From Sphaerisporangium krabiense (GTDB lineage: Bacteria > Actinomycetota > Actinomycetes > Streptosporangiales > Streptosporangiaceae): 64,000 bases of DNA. This document shows, piece after piece, positions 34,054-43,116 of the stretch. The stretch spans positions 3,255,501 to 3,319,500 of the forward strand of contig NZ_JACHBR010000001.1 in the NCBI RefSeq assembly GCF_014200435.1, in the 5' to 3' direction. Every line of letters starts with the position of its first letter. Positions within the stretch are counted from its first letter, which is position 1. The notes beneath the pieces were generated by a model that was not told where the DNA came from, searched no databases, and saw only the letters and a list, made by a program, of their open reading frames with translations. Made by a program: the position numbers and the translations under genes.

Positions 34054-34986
34054 GTGACTTCTGTGACGGTCCGGGTGCCCGCCAAGGTCAATCTCCAGCT
34101 CTCCGTGGGGCCGAGGCGGGACGACGGCTACCACGACCTGGTCAACGTCTTCCACGCCGTGTCCCTCTTCGACGAGGTGACGGCCTCCGACGAGCCCGCG
34201 CCGCGTGAGGCGTCCGGGGGTCCGCCCGTGGCCGTGACCGTCGAGGGCGAGTCCTCCGGCCAGGTTCCCCTGGACGGCAGCAACCTCGCCGTGCGGGCCG
34301 CGCTGGCGCTGGCCGTGCGGGCGGGCCGGCCCCCGGACGTGCGGCTGCGCATCCGCAAGGCGATCCCCGTCGCCGGGGGCATGGCCGGGGGCAGCGCGGA
34401 CGCCGCCGCCACGCTGGTGGCCTGCGACGCGCTGTGGGGCCTCGGCGCCGCGCAGGACGACCTCATGGAGCTGGCCGCCGACCTCGGCAGCGACGTGCCC
34501 TTCGCCCTGGTCGGCGGCACCGCCGTCGGCACCGGCCGGGGAGAGAAACTGTCCCCGGCGCCCGTCGCCGGCCGCTTCCACTGGGTCTTCGCGCTCGCCG
34601 AGGGCGGGCTGTCCACGGCCGACGTCTACGCCGAGTGCGACCGGCTGCGCGAGGCGACCGGCGAGCAGGTCGGGTGGCCCCGGGTGGCGGACGGCCTCAT
34701 GGAGGCCCTCGCGCGCGGCGACGCCAAGGCCCTCGGCCAGATGCTCGACAACGACCTCCAGGCCGCGGCCCTGCTGCTGTGCCGCCCTCTGGCCCGCACG
34801 CTCGCCGCCGGCCGTGAACACGGCGCCCTCGGCGCGCTGGTGTCCGGCTCCGGCCCCACCTGCGCCTTCCTCGCCGACTCCGAGGACCACGCCACCTCCC
34901 TCGCCGCGTCCCTCGAAGCCGCCGGCGTCTGCCGCCGCGCCCTCACCGCCCACGGCCCCGTCCAAGGCGCCGAGGTCGTGCCCTGA
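34054..34986 (+). CDS. ispE: 4-diphosphocytidyl-2-C-methyl-D-erythritol kinase
   Basis: 310 residues from the GTG at 34054, where the frame begins TSVTVRVPAKVNLQLSVG like its mycobacterial relatives. GHMP-kinase motifs are DGYHDLVNVFHAVSL, PVAGGMAGGSADAAATL (ATP loop) and ALVSGSGPTCAFL near the end. It phosphorylates CDP-methylerythritol in the MEP route to isoprenoid precursors. Polyprenyl carriers for the nearby mannosyltransferases come from this route. There is no ribosome site at the GTG, so it may be leaderless. Confidence 0.95.
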   Translation: MTSVTVRVPAKVNLQLSVGPRRDDGYHDLVNVFHAVSLFDEVTASDEPAPREASGGPPVAVTVEGESSGQVPLDGSNLAVRAALALAVRAGRPPDVRLRIRKAIPVAGGMAGGSADAAATLVACDALWGLGAAQDDLMELAADLGSDVPFALVGGTAVGTGRGEKLSPAPVAGRFHWVFALAEGGLSTADVYAECDRLREATGEQVGWPRVADGLMEALARGDAKALGQMLDNDLQAAALLLCRPLARTLAAGREHGALGALVSGSGPTCAFLADSEDHATSLAASLEAAGVCRRALTAHGPVQGAEVVP

Positions 34987-35065
34987 CACGTGCCGGCTCA
35001 AAGGCGCCCTCACGCGCGACGCCGGAGGCGGCGCAATGGGCGCAACCCTATAGGCTTTGGGGGCG

Positions 35066-36865
35066 ATGAATCTGGTCAATCTCGAATCTGTCTTCCATGC
35101 CTATGGGCCCAAGCCTCTGCTGGACGCGGTCTCGCTCGGTATCGAGGCGGGTGACCGTGTCGGCGTGGTCGGGCGTAACGGGGACGGCAAGACCACGCTC
35201 ATCTCGGTGATCGCCGGAACGCTGAAGCCCGACGGTGGCCGGGTGACGCACAACCGCGGGCTTCGCGTCGGCTTCCTGTCCCAGCGCGACGATCTCGACC
35301 CCGCGCTGGAGGTGCGGCAGGTCGTCCTCGGCGACCGGGCCGAGCACGAGTGGGCCGCCGACCAGGCGGTCAGGGAGATCCTCGCCAACCTTCTCGGCGA
35401 CATCGAGCTCACCGCCAAGGTGGGCGAGCTCTCCGGCGGCGAGCGGCGGCGCACGGCGCTGGCGCGCCTGCTGATCGACGAGCACGACCTGCTTATCCTG
35501 GACGAGCCGACCAACCACCTCGACATCGAGGCCATCGCCTGGCTGGCCGCCCACCTGTCGGCGCGCAGGTCCGCGCTGCTGGTGGTGACGCACGACCGCT
35601 GGTTCCTGGACGCGGTGTCCACCCGCACCTGGGAGGTGGTGGACGGCACCGTCCAGCGGTACGAGGGCGGGTACGCCGCGTACGTGCTGGCCAAGGCCGA
35701 GCGGGCGCGCATCGCGCAGGCGGCCGAGGAGCGCCGCCAGAACCTGATGCGCAAAGAGATCGCCTGGCTGCGCCGCGGCCCGCCCGCGCGCACGTCCAAG
35801 CCCAAGTTCCGCATCGAGGCCGCGCAGGCGCTGATCGCCGACGAGCCTCCGCCGCGCAACACGGTCGAGCTGGTGAAATTCGCCGCGGCGCGGCTCGGCA
35901 GGACCGTGTACGACCTTGAGGACGTCACCCTGCACGCCGGTGGCCCGGGCGAGGGCCCGCTCGTACTGGAGCGGTGTACCTGGCAGTTCGGCCCGGGCGA
36001 CCGGGTCGGGCTGATCGGCGTGAACGGGTCGGGCAAGTCGTCGCTGCTGCGGCTGCTCGCCGACTCGGTACGCCCCGACTCCGGGCGGGTCGTGCGGGGC
36101 AAGACGGTGCGGCTGGCGTACCTCTCGCAGGAGATCACCGAGCTGGATCCGGCGCGCCGCGTGCTGGAGACGGTCGAAGAGGTGCGCAAGTTCATCCAGG
36201 TCGGCAAGCGCGAGTGGACGGCCTCCCAGTTGCTGGAGCGCCTGGGGTTCCGGGGCGAGGCCCAGTGGAAGGTGGTCGGCGACCTGTCGGGCGGCGAGCG
36301 GCGGCGGCTGCAGCTGCTGCGCCTGCTCATGGACGACCCGAACGTCCTGCTGCTGGACGAACCCACCAACGACCTGGACATCGAGACGCTGAACGAGCTC
36401 GAGGACCTGCTGGACGGCTGGCCGGGCACGCTCGTGCTGGTGAGCCACGACCGCTACTTCCTGGAGCGGGTGACCGACCGTTCGGTGGCCCTGCTGGGCG
36501 ACGGGCGGCTGTCGCTGCTGCCCGGCGGCGTGGACGAGTACCTCCAGCGCCGGTCCTCGGGGGCGGCCGTCACCGCCAGGGCGGGGACGCGGGCGCCGGA
36601 GGCGGCGGTCGCGGAGCCGTCCGAGCCGGCGCCGCCGGGGCTGTCGGCCAAGGAGGAGCGCGAGCTGCGCAAGGAGCTGTCCCGCCTGGAGCGCCAGCTC
36701 GACCGGCTCGGCGAGCAGGAGGCCGCGCTGCACGCCGCCATGGCCGAGGCCGCCTCGGACTACGGCCGGCTGGCCTCGCTGGACGCCGAGCTGAAGGACG
36801 TCCGGTCGCGCAAGGAGGCCGTCGAGGTCGAATGGCTGGAGGCCGCCGACCGGCTCGGCGACTGA
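35066..36865 (+). CDS. ABC-F family ATPase (Uup/EttA-like)
   Basis: 599 residues from the ATG at 35066. Two ATP-binding cassettes: Walker A GRNGDGKTTL and GVNGSGKSSL, signatures LSGGERRRTAL and LSGGERRRLQL, and Walker B LLILDEPTNHLDIE and LLLDEPTNDLDIE. The linker between cassettes is about 80 residues. The C-terminus has a charged coiled-coil extension (AKEERELRKELSRLERQLDRL), as in Uup, which acts on DNA or ribosomes. No membrane segment, so not a transporter. Translation-factor or ribosome-rescue roles are known for this group, and antibiotic protection cannot be excluded. It follows ispE as in mycobacteria. Confidence 0.9.
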   Translation: MNLVNLESVFHAYGPKPLLDAVSLGIEAGDRVGVVGRNGDGKTTLISVIAGTLKPDGGRVTHNRGLRVGFLSQRDDLDPALEVRQVVLGDRAEHEWAADQAVREILANLLGDIELTAKVGELSGGERRRTALARLLIDEHDLLILDEPTNHLDIEAIAWLAAHLSARRSALLVVTHDRWFLDAVSTRTWEVVDGTVQRYEGGYAAYVLAKAERARIAQAAEERRQNLMRKEIAWLRRGPPARTSKPKFRIEAAQALIADEPPPRNTVELVKFAAARLGRTVYDLEDVTLHAGGPGEGPLVLERCTWQFGPGDRVGLIGVNGSGKSSLLRLLADSVRPDSGRVVRGKTVRLAYLSQEITELDPARRVLETVEEVRKFIQVGKREWTASQLLERLGFRGEAQWKVVGDLSGGERRRLQLLRLLMDDPNVLLLDEPTNDLDIETLNELEDLLDGWPGTLVLVSHDRYFLERVTDRSVALLGDGRLSLLPGGVDEYLQRRSSGAAVTARAGTRAPEAAVAEPSEPAPPGLSAKEERELRKELSRLERQLDRLGEQEAALHAAMAEAASDYGRLASLDAELKDVRSRKEAVEVEWLEAADRLGD

Positions 36866-36887
36866 TCGAGGCGCGCGAGGGCCCGGG

Positions 36888-37517
36888 TCAGGTGGCGTTC
36901 TCGGCGGTGTCGAACGGGATGAGCAGGGTGCGCAGCAGGCCGGCGAGGGTGCGCTGCGCGTCGCCGTCGAGGCTCTTGAGCAGCTCGCGTTCGCGGCGGA
37001 GCAGGTCGGCGAAGGCCGCGTCCACGCGCTCGCGCCCGAGGTCGGTCAGGGAGACCAGGACGCCGCGCCGGTCCTCGGGGTCGGGGCGCCTGCGGACGAG
37101 CCGGGCGGCGGCGAGGCGGTCGATGCGGTTGGTCATCGTGCCGGAGGTGACGAGCGTGGCGCGCAGCAGCGCGCCGGGGCTGAGCTCGTAGGGCTCGCCG
37201 GACCGGCGCAGGGTGGTGAGGACGTCGAACTCCCAGGGTTCGAGGTCGTGCTCGGCGAAGGACGCGCGGCGGGCGCGGTCGAGGTGGCGGGCCAGGCGGG
37301 AGACGCGGCTGAGCACCTGGAGGGGCGCGACGTCGAGGTCGGGGCGCTCCTGGCGCCAGCACGCGACGAGCTGGTCGACCTCGTCGCGCGTGGGGGCCGG
37401 ATGGCCGGTCTCCGGTGCGGCGACGCGCTCGGACCCGGCTTCTGGCTCGGTGGTCGGCTGGGGGTCGAGCGGGTCGGCGGACATGCCGGCGACCCCGTCG
37501 GTGTGGCGCGTCGTCAT
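36888..37517 (-). CDS. tamR: MarR-family regulator, TamR-like
   Basis: 209 residues. The winged helix is at about residues 105-170: LEPWEFDVLTTLRRSG, then VTSGTMTNRIDRLAAARLVRR and the wing PDPEDRRGVLVSLTDLG. The N-terminal extension of about 60 residues is Pro/Glu-rich. It is divergent from a trans-aconitate methyltransferase gene, the arrangement of Streptomyces tamR-tam, where TamR senses aconitate and citrate and is released from the shared intergenic region. A perfect 15-bp inverted repeat in the intergenic region supports the same wiring here. Confidence 0.85.
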   Translation of the reverse strand: MTTRHTDGVAGMSADPLDPQPTTEPEAGSERVAAPETGHPAPTRDEVDQLVACWRQERPDLDVAPLQVLSRVSRLARHLDRARRASFAEHDLEPWEFDVLTTLRRSGEPYELSPGALLRATLVTSGTMTNRIDRLAAARLVRRRPDPEDRRGVLVSLTDLGRERVDAAFADLLRRERELLKSLDGDAQRTLAGLLRTLLIPFDTAENAT

Positions 37518-37532
37518 GCCGCCGAGTCTATC

Positions 37533-37585
37533 TCTCTTGACATCGAGACATCTCGCCCGATATGAACTAGCTCGATGTCAAGAGA
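37533..37585. promoter_or_regulatory. TamR-type operator pair in the tamR-tam intergenic region
   Basis: TCTCTTGACATCGAG (37533-37547) and CTCGATGTCAAGAGA (37571-37585) form a perfect 15-bp inverted repeat 23 bases apart. Each half is itself a near-palindrome of the MarR form TCTTGA-N2-TCGAGA. The right half includes the methyltransferase start codon. Confidence 0.8.
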
Positions 37586-38360
37586 TATGTGGGACCCCGC
37601 AGTGTACGGCCGGTACGCCGGCGAGCGTGCCCGCCCGTTCTTCGAGCTCTTGGCCCGCGTGCGCGCCGAGAACCCGCGGTTCGTCGTCGACCTGGGCTGC
37701 GGCCCTGGCGAGCTGACCGCCGAGCTGAGGCGCCGCTGGCCCGAGGCGTACGTCCACGGCATCGACTCCTCACCCGCGATGATCGCCAAAGCGCCGCCCG
37801 GCCCCACGTTCAGCGTGGGGGACGTCCGCGACTGGCGTCCGGACCATCCTATCGATGTGATCATCTCCAACGCCCTGCTGCAATGGATTCCCGAGCACCG
37901 CGACCTGCTGCCGCGCTGGCTCGGGCACCTCGCGCCGGGCGGGTGGCTGGCGTTCCAGGTGCCGGGCAACTTCGACGCCCCGAGCCACGCGGCCGTCCGG
38001 CGGCTGTGCGCGTCCCCCGCCTGGGCCGGCCGCCTCGGCGACCTCTCCCGGTACGACCCCGTGGACGGGCCCGAGGGCTACCTGGACCTGCTCGCCGGGC
38101 TCGGCTGCGAGGTGGACGCCTGGGAGACCACCTACGTCCACGTGCTGCCGGGCGAGGACGCCGTGCTCGCCTGGATCTCCGGCACGGCGCTGCGGCCGAT
38201 GCTGGATCGCCTCTCCGGCGACGACGCGGCCCGCGAGGCGTTCCTGGCCGACTGCGCCCGCGTGCTCGCCGAGGCGTACCCGCGCCGCCCGTACGGCACG
38301 CCCTTCCCGTTCCGCCGCGTGTTCGTGGTCGCGCGCGGGCCGGGGCGGGAGGGCTCGTGA
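37575..38360 (+). CDS. tam: Trans-aconitate 2-methyltransferase
   Basis: 261 residues from the ATG at 37575; an ATG four codons later is possible. YGRYAGERARPFFELL is the typical opening. VVDLGCGPGELTAEL is the S-adenosylmethionine motif I. SNALLQWIPEH and FQVPGNFDAPSH are hallmark Tam blocks, and YPRRPYGTPFPFRRVFVVA closes the protein. It methylates trans-aconitate, an inhibitor of aconitase, thereby detoxifying it. Expression should rise when TamR leaves its two sites, one of which overlaps the start codon. The rest of the region to 38576 holds no gene. Confidence 0.93.
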   Translation: MSRDMWDPAVYGRYAGERARPFFELLARVRAENPRFVVDLGCGPGELTAELRRRWPEAYVHGIDSSPAMIAKAPPGPTFSVGDVRDWRPDHPIDVIISNALLQWIPEHRDLLPRWLGHLAPGGWLAFQVPGNFDAPSHAAVRRLCASPAWAGRLGDLSRYDPVDGPEGYLDLLAGLGCEVDAWETTYVHVLPGEDAVLAWISGTALRPMLDRLSGDDAAREAFLADCARVLAEAYPRRPYGTPFPFRRVFVVARGPGREGS

Positions 38361-38575
38361 TCCCCGCGTTCTGACGATCTTCTTCCTGGGTTCCGCCGCT
38401 GTTATGTCGACGATCCTGTGGAGGATCGCATTGAATTGCCGGAAAGGGCGGGGCCCGTTGAAGAGCGCGTTCGAGCCTTTTAGTTCCACGATGGAAGCGC
38501 TGGTCGCCGACTGATCGCCGATTGTTAACCTGAAGGTGGCATTATGGCCGAAATTCGGCTACCTAGGGGTGGGTA

Positions 38576-40054
38576 ATGGCGATCGAGATCGAGGACAAGT
38601 TCGACGTGCCGGCGGACTTCGCGGTGCCGGAATTCGGGGGCCTCCAGGGGTGCGAGGAGGCCGTGGACCTGGTCAGCCACCGGCTGGTCGCCCTCTACTT
38701 CGACACGCCGGACCTCCGCCTGGCCGCGCGCGGCATCACGTTGCGCAGGCGGCGTGGCGGCGACGACGCGGGCTGGACCCTCAAGCTGCCGAAGGCCAAG
38801 GGGGCGCGCACCGAGATCACCAGCCCGCTCACCCGCAGCGCCAAGATCGTCCCGCCGGAGCTGGCCGAGCTGGTGCTGGCCCAGACCCGGGGCGAACGGC
38901 TCGTGCAGGTCGCGGAGCTGGAGACGCTGCGCAAGGTCACGAGCCTGCGCGGCGCCGACGGGCGGCGGCTGGTGGAGATCGCCGACGACCACGTGAAGGG
39001 CACGGTGTTCGGCGAGGACCAGCACGTCGAGCGCTGGCGCGAGGTCGAGGCCGAGCTGATCGACGGCGACGAGGCCGTGCTGAAGAAGGTCGGCAAGCGG
39101 CTGCGCAAGGCCGGGGCGACCCCGTCGGACAGCGGGAACAAGCTGGCCCGCCTCCTCGGCGACCGCGTCCCGGCGACGACGCCCACCGCCCTGGACCCGG
39201 ACTCGGCGGGCGGCGTGGTCGTCGCCTACCTGGCCTCGCAGGTCGCCGCGCTGACGGCCCAGGACCCCCAGGTGCGCAGGGCCGAGGAGGACGCCGTCCA
39301 CCAGATGCGGGTGGCGAGCCGCCGCCTGCGCAGCGCGCTGAAGTCCTTCTCCAGCGTGATCACCGAGACCGAGGGCGTCCAGGACGAGCTGCGGTGGATC
39401 GCGGGCGTGCTCGGCGAGGCGCGCGACCTGGAGGTGATCCGCGAGCGCTTCGCCGGCCACCTGGACGGCCTGGAGCCTGAGGTGGTCGTCGGGCCGGTCC
39501 GCACGCGGCTCGGCGACGACCTGGCCGCGCGCGAGCGCGAGGCGATGGTCACCATCGGCGCGGCGATGAGCGGCGAGCGCTACTTCGCCCTGCTCGACCG
39601 CCTGGACGCCATGATCGTGAACCCGCCGCTCACCCCACTCGCCGCCGGGAAGGCGGACGCCGTGCTCGGCAAGATCGCCGGCAGGACGTGGAAGCGCGTG
39701 GTCAAGCGGTACGACGCGGCGCAGGCCATCGAGGACGCCGAGCAGCGCGAGATCGCCATGCACGACGTGCGCAAGGCGGCCAAGCGCGCCCGCTACACCG
39801 CCGAGGCCCTGCGCCCCCTGCTCGGCGACACGGCCGACGACCTCGCCAAGCGCGCCAAGTCCGTCCAGACGGTGCTCGGACTGCACCAGGACGGCGTGGT
39901 CGCCCAGCAGATCCTGCTGGAGGAGGCCGCCCGCGCCCGCGAGGCCGGCGAGGACACCTTCACCTACGGCCTGCTCGCCGGCATCGAGCGCGCCGCGGCC
40001 GAACGGTCGCACGCCGAGTTCCCCGCCGTGTGGGCCGAGGTCACGGAGTCCTGA
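38576..40054 (+). CDS. CYTH and CHAD domain protein (polyphosphate-related)
   Basis: 492 residues. The N-terminal CYTH domain (about 1-200) starts with IEIEDKFDVP (the E-x-E-x-K triphosphate motif) and continues with LYFDTPDLRLAARGITLRRR and EVEAELIDGD. The C-terminal CHAD domain (about 215-492) is helical with conserved His and basic residues: AVHQMRVASRRLRSALKSF, LGEARDLEV, and MHDVRKAAKRARYTAEAL. CYTH enzymes cleave triphosphates and CHAD domains bind polyphosphate. The nearby ppk1 and Nudix/histidine phosphatase genes make a polyphosphate role likely. It is convergent with the Nudix gene, 13 bases apart. Confidence 0.93.
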   Translation: MAIEIEDKFDVPADFAVPEFGGLQGCEEAVDLVSHRLVALYFDTPDLRLAARGITLRRRRGGDDAGWTLKLPKAKGARTEITSPLTRSAKIVPPELAELVLAQTRGERLVQVAELETLRKVTSLRGADGRRLVEIADDHVKGTVFGEDQHVERWREVEAELIDGDEAVLKKVGKRLRKAGATPSDSGNKLARLLGDRVPATTPTALDPDSAGGVVVAYLASQVAALTAQDPQVRRAEEDAVHQMRVASRRLRSALKSFSSVITETEGVQDELRWIAGVLGEARDLEVIRERFAGHLDGLEPEVVVGPVRTRLGDDLAAREREAMVTIGAAMSGERYFALLDRLDAMIVNPPLTPLAAGKADAVLGKIAGRTWKRVVKRYDAAQAIEDAEQREIAMHDVRKAAKRARYTAEALRPLLGDTADDLAKRAKSVQTVLGLHQDGVVAQQILLEEAARAREAGEDTFTYGLLAGIERAAAERSHAEFPAVWAEVTES

Positions 40055-40067
40055 CCGCCCCGCGGCC

Positions 40068-40943
40068 TCAGGTGTCGTAGCGCTCGGCGGCCACCACCCG
40101 CCCGCCGGCGTGGTGCAGCACGGCGACGCCGCCCTTGCCGAGGTGGGTGTCGCCCGGGCTGCCGCCGCGCCGCTCGTGGACGTCCGCCAGGAGCCCGGGC
40201 AGCACCTTGCCGTGGCTGCACACCAGGGCCGGCTCCCCGGAGTCCAGCAGGGCGAGCGTGCGCGCGAGCGTCGCCGGCGGGTCGTAGCCGGTCTCGGTGA
40301 GCAGCCGGTCGGTGCCGACGCTCAGCCGCTCCCTGGCCGCGTACGGCAGCACGGTCTGCACGCAGCGCCTGCTCGGCGAGCTGAGCAGCGTGGCGGGACG
40401 GTAGCCGTACAGCAGCTCCGCCAGGGTGCGGGACTGTCCTTCGCCCTGCTTGTCCAGCGGCCTGAGGTCGTCGTCGCCGGGCCACTCGTCGCGCTCGCCG
40501 GCGGTGGCGTGCCGGACCAGCAGGAGCGGGGTGGTCTCCAGGGGAGCCTCCGCCAGGGCGTCCAGCGTCCTGGCGTCGTCCTCGTAGGTCAGCCTGGCCC
40601 TGGCCCGGTCGAGCGGCAGCCACTCCATGGCGTCCACCTCGTCGGACGGCAGCTCGGCCACCTGCGCGACGGCGCGCGCCGTCCAGTAGTCGACCCGCTT
40701 CGGCCGTCCGTCCTTGAGGTAGTGGACGGCGCGCAGGCGGCGGCCGAGCACGATGCTCAGCCCGGTCTCCTCGGCCACCTCGCGCAGCGCCGCCGCGATC
40801 ACGTGCTCGCCGGACAGCAGCTTGCCCTTGGGCAGGGACCAGTCGTCGCGCCGGGGCCGGTGGACGACGGCGACCTCGGGGGCGCCCGGCGCGCCCCGCC
40901 AGACCACCGCGCCTGCGGCCCTGATCAGCGAGTGCTCACTCAT
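40068..40943 (-). CDS. Nudix hydrolase fused to histidine phosphatase (MutT1-like)
   Basis: 291 residues. The Nudix box G-x5-E-x7-R-E-x-x-E-E is [20 protein letters not shown] (residues about 41-60). The C-terminal half has [10 protein letters not shown] (R-H-x catalytic motif), [14 protein letters not shown] and [15 protein letters not shown], a histidine phosphatase domain. The fusion is that of mycobacterial MutT1, which hydrolyses 8-oxo-GTP/dGTP and dinucleoside polyphosphates. Its start overlaps the end of ppk1 by eight bases, the same pairing as ppk1-mutT1 in mycobacteria, so cotranscription is very likely. Confidence 0.94.
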   Translation of the reverse strand: MSEHSLIRAAGAVVWRGAPGAPEVAVVHRPRRDDWSLPKGKLLSGEHVIAAALREVAEETGLSIVLGRRLRAVHYLKDGRPKRVDYWTARAVAQVAELPSDEVDAMEWLPLDRARARLTYEDDARTLDALAEAPLETTPLLLVRHATAGERDEWPGDDDLRPLDKQGEGQSRTLAELLYGYRPATLLSSPSRRCVQTVLPYAARERLSVGTDRLLTETGYDPPATLARTLALLDSGEPALVCSHGKVLPGLLADVHERRGGSPGDTHLGKGGVAVLHHAGGRVVAAERYDT

Positions 40944-43029
40944 CGACGCTCCTCCAGCGCCTGCTGGCGACCAGGCGGGACTGCAGGTCCAGCAGGGGCT
41001 CGCCGTTGTCTCTGGTGTGGTGGCGGACCCAGGCGCCGTCCTGGTCGAGCCACCAGCTGCTGGTGGTGTCGGCCATGGCCAGGTCCATCAGCTCGGACAG
41101 GTACGTGCGCTGGCGGGCGCTCGCGACCTTCACCAGGGCCTCCACCCGGCGCTCGAAGTTGCGGCGCATCGCGTCGGCGCTGCCGATCCACACCTCGGGC
41201 CGCCGTCCGAGGCCGAACTCGTAGATGCGGGAGTGCTCCAGGAACCTGCCGAGGATGCTGCGGACCCGGATGTTCTCGGACAGGCCCGGCACGCCCGGGC
41301 GCAGCGTGCAGACGCCGCGCACGACCAGGTCCACCGGGACGCCCGCCTGGGAGGCCGCGTACAGCGCGTCGATCAGCGGCTCGTCCACCAGCGAGTTGGT
41401 CTTGATCCGGATGCGGGCGGGCCGCCCGGCGCGGTGGTGGGCGATCTCGCGCTCGATGCGGGTCAGCAGGCCGTCGCGCAGGGCGTGCGGGGCGACCAGC
41501 AGGCGCCGGTAGGCCGAGTGCATCGAGTAGCCGGTGAGGTGGATGAACAGGTCGGTCAGGTCCTCGCCGAGGAGGGGGTCGGCGGTGAGCAGGCCGAAGT
41601 CCTCGTACTGGCGCGCGGTCTTGGGGTTGTAGTTGCCGGTGCCGATGTGGCAGTACTGGCGCAGCTCGCCGGAGGGCTCCTGCCGCACGACCAGGGCCAG
41701 CTTGGCGTGGGTCTTGAGGCCGAGCACGCCGTAGACGACGTGGCAGCCGGCCTTCTCCAGCTTGCGGGCCCAGGTGATGTTGGCGTGCTCGTCGAACCTC
41801 GCCTTGATCTCCACCACGACGACGACCTGCTTGCCCGCCTCGGCCGCGTCGATCAGCGCGTCCACGATCGGCGAGTCGCCGCTGGTGCGGTAGAGGGTCT
41901 GCTTGATGGCGAGCACGTTGGGGTCGGCCGCGGCCTCCTCGATGAACCGCTGCACGCTGGTCGCGAACGAGTCGTACGGGTGGTGCAGCAGGATGTCGCG
42001 CTCGCGCAGCGTGGCGAACAGGTCGTCCTCGGCGTGCAGGGCCTCGGCGGGCACGAAGGGCGGGAAGCTCAGCTCGCCGCGCTCCAGGTCGGCGATCGCG
42101 TGCAGCCCGGACAGGTCGAGCGGGCCGGGGAGCCGGTAGATCTCGTGGTCGGAGACGTCCAGCTCGTCGACGAGCAGGTCCAGCACCTCGGGGGTGATCG
42201 TGTCCTCGACCTCCAGGCGGACGGGCAGGCCGAAGCGGCGCTTGAGCAGCTCCTTCTCCAGCGCCTTCATGAGGTTCTCCGTGACGTCCTCGTCGACCTC
42301 CAGGTCCTCGTTGCGGGTGACGCGGAAGACGTGGTGCTCGACGATCTCCATGCCCTTGAAGAGCTGGCCGAGGTGGGCCGCGATCACGTCCTCCATCGGG
42401 ACGAAGCGGTCCTTGGCGACGGCGACGAAGCGGGGGAGCTGGGAGGGCACCTTGACGCGGGCGAACACGGTGTTGCCCGTGCCCGGGTTGCGCACGGTGA
42501 CGGCCAGGTTCAGCGAGAGGCCGGATATATAGGGGAAAGGGTGGGCGGGATCGACGGCCAGCGGGGTCAGCACGGGCCGGATCCGCTCCCGGAACAGCTT
42601 GCGCATCGCGGTGCGCTCGTCCCTGCTGAGGTCGTCCCAGCGGACGATGTCGACGCCCACGCCGGTGAGCTGCGGGCAGATCTGCTTGTGGTAGGCGGCC
42701 GCGTGGCGCCGCGCGAGGTCCTCGGCGATCTTGGCGATCTTGGCCAGCTCCTCGCGGGGCTTCATCCCGCTCTTGGTGCGCAGCAGGAGGCCCGTCTCCA
42801 TCCGCCGTTTGAGCCCCGCGACCCGCACCCGGAAGAACTCGTCCAGGTTGCTGGCGAATATGGCGAGGAAACGTACGCGTTCCAGCAGCGGAACGGAAGG
42901 GTCTTCGGCCAGCTCCAGTACCCGTTCGTTGAAGTGGAGCCAGCTTTCCTCGCGATTGAGGAAGCGATCCGGGGGGAGGTGGGGCAGGTCGTGACCTTCA
43001 GGGGTGGGCGGCACGATCTCGACGGACAT
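40936..43029 (-). CDS. ppk1: Polyphosphate kinase 1
   Basis: 697 residues from the ATG at 43029; a GTG at 43062 would add 11. [20 protein letters not shown] begins the N domain, [11 protein letters not shown] is in the first linker, and [19 protein letters not shown] holds the autophosphorylated His461. A second catalytic-domain block, [20 protein letters not shown], follows, then [16 protein letters not shown]. It makes polyphosphate from ATP reversibly. A PhoP-box-like sequence lies just upstream. It heads a two-gene unit with the Nudix/phosphatase gene. Confidence 0.96.
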   Translation of the reverse strand: MSVEIVPPTPEGHDLPHLPPDRFLNREESWLHFNERVLELAEDPSVPLLERVRFLAIFASNLDEFFRVRVAGLKRRMETGLLLRTKSGMKPREELAKIAKIAEDLARRHAAAYHKQICPQLTGVGVDIVRWDDLSRDERTAMRKLFRERIRPVLTPLAVDPAHPFPYISGLSLNLAVTVRNPGTGNTVFARVKVPSQLPRFVAVAKDRFVPMEDVIAAHLGQLFKGMEIVEHHVFRVTRNEDLEVDEDVTENLMKALEKELLKRRFGLPVRLEVEDTITPEVLDLLVDELDVSDHEIYRLPGPLDLSGLHAIADLERGELSFPPFVPAEALHAEDDLFATLRERDILLHHPYDSFATSVQRFIEEAAADPNVLAIKQTLYRTSGDSPIVDALIDAAEAGKQVVVVVEIKARFDEHANITWARKLEKAGCHVVYGVLGLKTHAKLALVVRQEPSGELRQYCHIGTGNYNPKTARQYEDFGLLTADPLLGEDLTDLFIHLTGYSMHSAYRRLLVAPHALRDGLLTRIEREIAHHRAGRPARIRIKTNSLVDEPLIDALYAASQAGVPVDLVVRGVCTLRPGVPGLSENIRVRSILGRFLEHSRIYEFGLGRRPEVWIGSADAMRRNFERRVEALVKVASARQRTYLSELMDLAMADTTSSWWLDQDGAWVRHHTRDNGEPLLDLQSRLVASRRWRSVDE

Positions 43030-43051
43030 ATGTCCAAAATGCCCTATATAA

Positions 43052-43068
43052 TTGAACGGCACGTTAAC
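43052..43068 (-). promoter_or_regulatory. Possible PHO box upstream of ppk1
   Basis: Read on the minus strand, GTTAACGTGCCGTTCAA gives two GTT[AC]A-starting units 11 bases apart, the spacing of Streptomyces PhoP direct-repeat units (GTTCACC). The match is partial. A TATATA stretch lies just downstream. Confidence 0.35.
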
Positions 43069-43116
43069 TTTTCCGCAACGACGGTTTTACTTGACGCCAC
43101 CCTGCCGCCGTCACTG

